This document shows, one piece after another, positions 52,257 through 53,924 of a stretch of DNA of 53,924 nt (position 1 is its first letter; each line of letters begins with the position of its first letter). The DNA comes from Planctomycetota bacterium. Its GTDB lineage: Bacteria; Planctomycetota; UBA1135; UBA2386. Below the pieces are notes generated by a model. It was not told the DNA's origin and ran no database searches. It saw only the letters and a program-made list of their open reading frames with translations. The translations under genes were made by a program, and so were the position numbers. Where the stretch lies: contig JAQCBR010000012.1 in assembly GCA_027621295.1 (NCBI GenBank), positions 1-53,924 of the forward strand, in the 5' to 3' direction.

Positions 52257-53216
52257 ATGGATCTCTGGATCACCCAAAGCCTGACGCAGTCCGCGCTGTA
52301 CCTGATCGGCTCGACGCTCGCAGGGATCAGCACGGTGTGGCTGTTCACCCGGTCTCCGTCGATGCGCGCCGCGCATCGACGGCTCCTCGACGCGCCCGGG
52401 ATCCTGGTCCCCCTGAGTGCTGCGACGCTGCTGATCTTCGGCGTGTGGTCGCTGTGGTTGGCATGGCCGTACGAGAACCCGTTCATCGGTCCTCCTTGGT
52501 GGGCGAGCCAGCCGCCACCCCACGATCAGGACTTCGGGCTGGCGCGGGTCCCGACCTTCCTCGCCCGCTGGCTGATCGTGCTGCCCGTGGCCGCGGCGCT
52601 GGCGGGGCAGATCGGACTGCTGGAGGCCGCGGCCGACGGCGAGGCGCCGTCCGGAAGAGGGATGCTGCGCGGTGTGCGCGACCACTTCGTGACGATGTTC
52701 GTCGCGCGCGCGCTGCTGGCGATGGCGGTGTTCGTCATCGGTTCGAGACCCGGCGCGACCTACGACCTCCTGCTGCCGCTGCTGCTGGTTCCCGGCGTGC
52801 TCCTGGCCCCGGTGATCGGGGCTGCGTCCCGGTCTCCGGGAAAGCCGCTCCTGGCGCTCTACCACGGCATCGCGGGCGGCTTCCGGCACCTGTTCCGGCA
52901 CGGGAACCTCGCTCTCCGCGAGCTGCTGGCGATGGTCTTCCTCGCCTGGTGTCTGCGGCAGCTCCACGCGGAACCGTTCGACACGGGCTTCGGGGACGAC
53001 CTCCAGGAACTCACCCACGTCGCGGCGATCGATCTCCTCCACGGCGGCACGCTGAGCTTCGACCACACGTTCATGGCTCCGTTCCCCTGGGCCGGCACCG
53101 CGCTCCTCGACCTGCCGGCGGTAGCGTGCGGGCTGTTCCTCCAGGCGGTGTTCGTCACCGCCCACTGGGACGCGTGCCGCGAGCCGGAGGCCCCGGCCAG
53201 TCGGCCTCGCGCGTGA
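52257..53216 (+). CDS. Multi-pass membrane protein, unknown function
   Basis: The 319-residue protein has about six hydrophobic segments: SALYLIGSTLAGISTVWLF, an ILVPLSAATLLIFGVWSLWLAW helix, FLARWLIVLPVAAALAG, ALLAMAVFVIGS, LLLPLLLVPGVLLAPVIG and a last one near the C-terminus. No motif is recognisable. It may belong to the broad 'DUF4013-like' class of polytopic proteins, but I cannot support that. It is divergent from the TrmH-like gene, and its end overlaps the convergent gluQ gene by 62 bases. Confidence 0.75.
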   Translation: MDLWITQSLTQSALYLIGSTLAGISTVWLFTRSPSMRAAHRRLLDAPGILVPLSAATLLIFGVWSLWLAWPYENPFIGPPWWASQPPPHDQDFGLARVPTFLARWLIVLPVAAALAGQIGLLEAAADGEAPSGRGMLRGVRDHFVTMFVARALLAMAVFVIGSRPGATYDLLLPLLLVPGVLLAPVIGAASRSPGKPLLALYHGIAGGFRHLFRHGNLALRELLAMVFLAWCLRQLHAEPFDTGFGDDLQELTHVAAIDLLHGGTLSFDHTFMAPFPWAGTALLDLPAVACGLFLQAVFVTAHWDACREPEAPASRPRA

Positions 53217-53924
53217 CGAGACGCGTGCGAGGGAGTCGGTCGAACCGGAACCCGTCCAACAGCTCCCGCGCCGAGACGCGAACACCCTCGGGAGCGAGGC
53301 CAGCCTCGGCCGCGAAGAACCCGACCACGTCCTCGGGCGCGTAGCCCAGGTCCCGCAGGTGACGCAGCGAGGTGTCGCCGTGGCGCTTCGCGAGGCGCCG
53401 GCCGTCCGGACCGACGACGAGGGGCAGGTGCGCGAAGCGCGGGGGCGCGAATCCGAGCGCGCGGTAGAGCAGCAGCTGGCGCGGCGTCGAAGCCACGAGG
53501 TCATCCCCGCGCACGACGTCGGTGACCCCCTGCAGGTGGTCATCGACGACGACCGCGAGCTGGTAGGCCGGGCCGTGGTCGCGCTTCTGGATCACGAAAT
53601 CGCCGGCGATCTTCCCGGGCTCGGCGCCGCGGAAGCGATCGTCGAACGGCACTTCGGCCGCGTCCACCCGGAAGCGGATCGATGGCTCCCTGCCGGTCGC
53701 CTCGAGAGCGTGCGCGCGCGAGGGGTACAGGCCACGACAGGTCCCGGGGTAGGGTGCGCCGTCCATCCACTCCTCGTGCGGGGCCGAACTCGCGTCCTCG
53801 ACCTCCTTCCGCGTGCAGACACACGGGTAGGCGAGCCCTCGTTCGACCAGCGCGTCGACGTGCTCCGCGTAGAGCGCGAGGCGGTCCGACTGGCGCAGGA
53901 CCTCCCCGTCCCAGTCGAGACCGA
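53155..53924 (-). CDS. gluQ: Glutamyl-Q tRNA(Asp) synthetase (partial, N-terminus outside window)
   Basis: About 256 C-terminal residues are visible. Features are GLDWDGEVLRQSDR, a zinc-type site CVCTRKE followed by YPGTCRGLY, IRFRVDA, DFVIQKRDHGPAYQLAVVVDD, GDDLVASTPRQLLLYRALG, and the KMSKS-like LAKRHGDTSL. GluQ-RS is a GluRS paralogue without an anticodon-binding domain that glutamylates queuosine in tRNA(Asp). The Cys-x-Cys...Tyr-x3-Cys arrangement and the short C-terminus favour GluQ over GluRS. The ATP-binding HIGH region lies beyond the right edge. Confidence 0.9.
   Translation of the reverse strand, partial: GLDWDGEVLRQSDRLALYAEHVDALVERGLAYPCVCTRKEVEDASSAPHEEWMDGAPYPGTCRGLYPSRAHALEATGREPSIRFRVDAAEVPFDDRFRGAEPGKIAGDFVIQKRDHGPAYQLAVVVDDHLQGVTDVVRGDDLVASTPRQLLLYRALGFAPPRFAHLPLVVGPDGRRLAKRHGDTSLRHLRDLGYAPEDVVGFFAAEAGLAPEGVRVSARELLDGFRFDRLPRTRLVTREADWPGPPARGTRPSGR

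Overview
The window is about 54 kb of very GC-rich chromosomal DNA. It is densely packed with genes and most intergenic gaps are under 180 bp; none reaches 300 bp. Several gene types point to a planctomycete: a Tat-exported DUF1501 protein beside a DUF1549/DUF1553 cytochrome-type protein, a planctomycete-cytochrome/WD40 fusion, two double-domain DUF1080 proteins, a subtilase with the C-terminal modules seen in high-GC planctomycete secreted proteins, and a fused ccoNO oxidase gene. Assignment to a deep-branching high-GC planctomycete lineage is inference. I saw no tRNA, rRNA, insertion sequence, prophage or CRISPR array.

Layout. Positions 1-4511 hold part of an aerobic benzoyl-CoA (box) locus: boxB (cut by the left edge) and boxC on the minus strand, a YihY/BrkB membrane protein, and a divergent boxR-type regulator (helix-turn-helix plus shikimate-kinase-like domain). 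A perfect TGCA-N6-TGCA site lies about 105 bp upstream of boxC. Positions 4522-9801 are a minus-strand run of six tightly spaced genes: a dihydroorotate-dehydrogenase-like flavoprotein, a membrane-anchored alpha/beta hydrolase, a short-chain dehydrogenase, a double DUF1080 protein, a phosphodiester glycosidase and a small membrane protein. Positions 9946-17200 form an envelope-glycan island: two GT39-type membrane transferases, a dolichol-phosphate-mannose-synthase-like GT2, a TMTC-like membrane protein and a PagL-like lipid A deacylase. A nitroreductase and a small membrane protein follow, separated by hairpins.

Positions 18325-26514 are a planctomycete surface-cytochrome operon (DUF1501, PPC-domain protein, DUF1549/DUF1553 protein, coiled-coil/cytochrome/WD40 protein). 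It lies directly downstream, on the same strand, of a complete cbb3 cytochrome oxidase operon (26629-34176: ccoI, ccoS, ccoNO fusion, ccoQ, ccoP, ccoG and a 47-residue protein in the place of ccoH). A TauE/SafE-type transporter is divergent from ccoI. Next come a hybrid sensor kinase, a second double-DUF1080 protein, the subtilase, a FmdB-type zinc ribbon, an RluA pseudouridine synthase, rpsU, recD2, a HEAT-repeat protein and a lipoprotein.

The right end (47450-52157) is an apparent minus-strand operon trmH-like, rarA, DUF72, TMTC-like TPR protein. It is followed by a divergent membrane protein and a partial gluQ running off the right edge.

The most interesting items are the box operator with its regulator, the cbb3 operon with a minimal ccoH-position gene and a one-heme CcoP, the cytochrome/WD40 operon with a duplicated coiled-coil module, the six-gene glycosidase/dehydrogenase operon, and the glycosyltransferase/PagL island.
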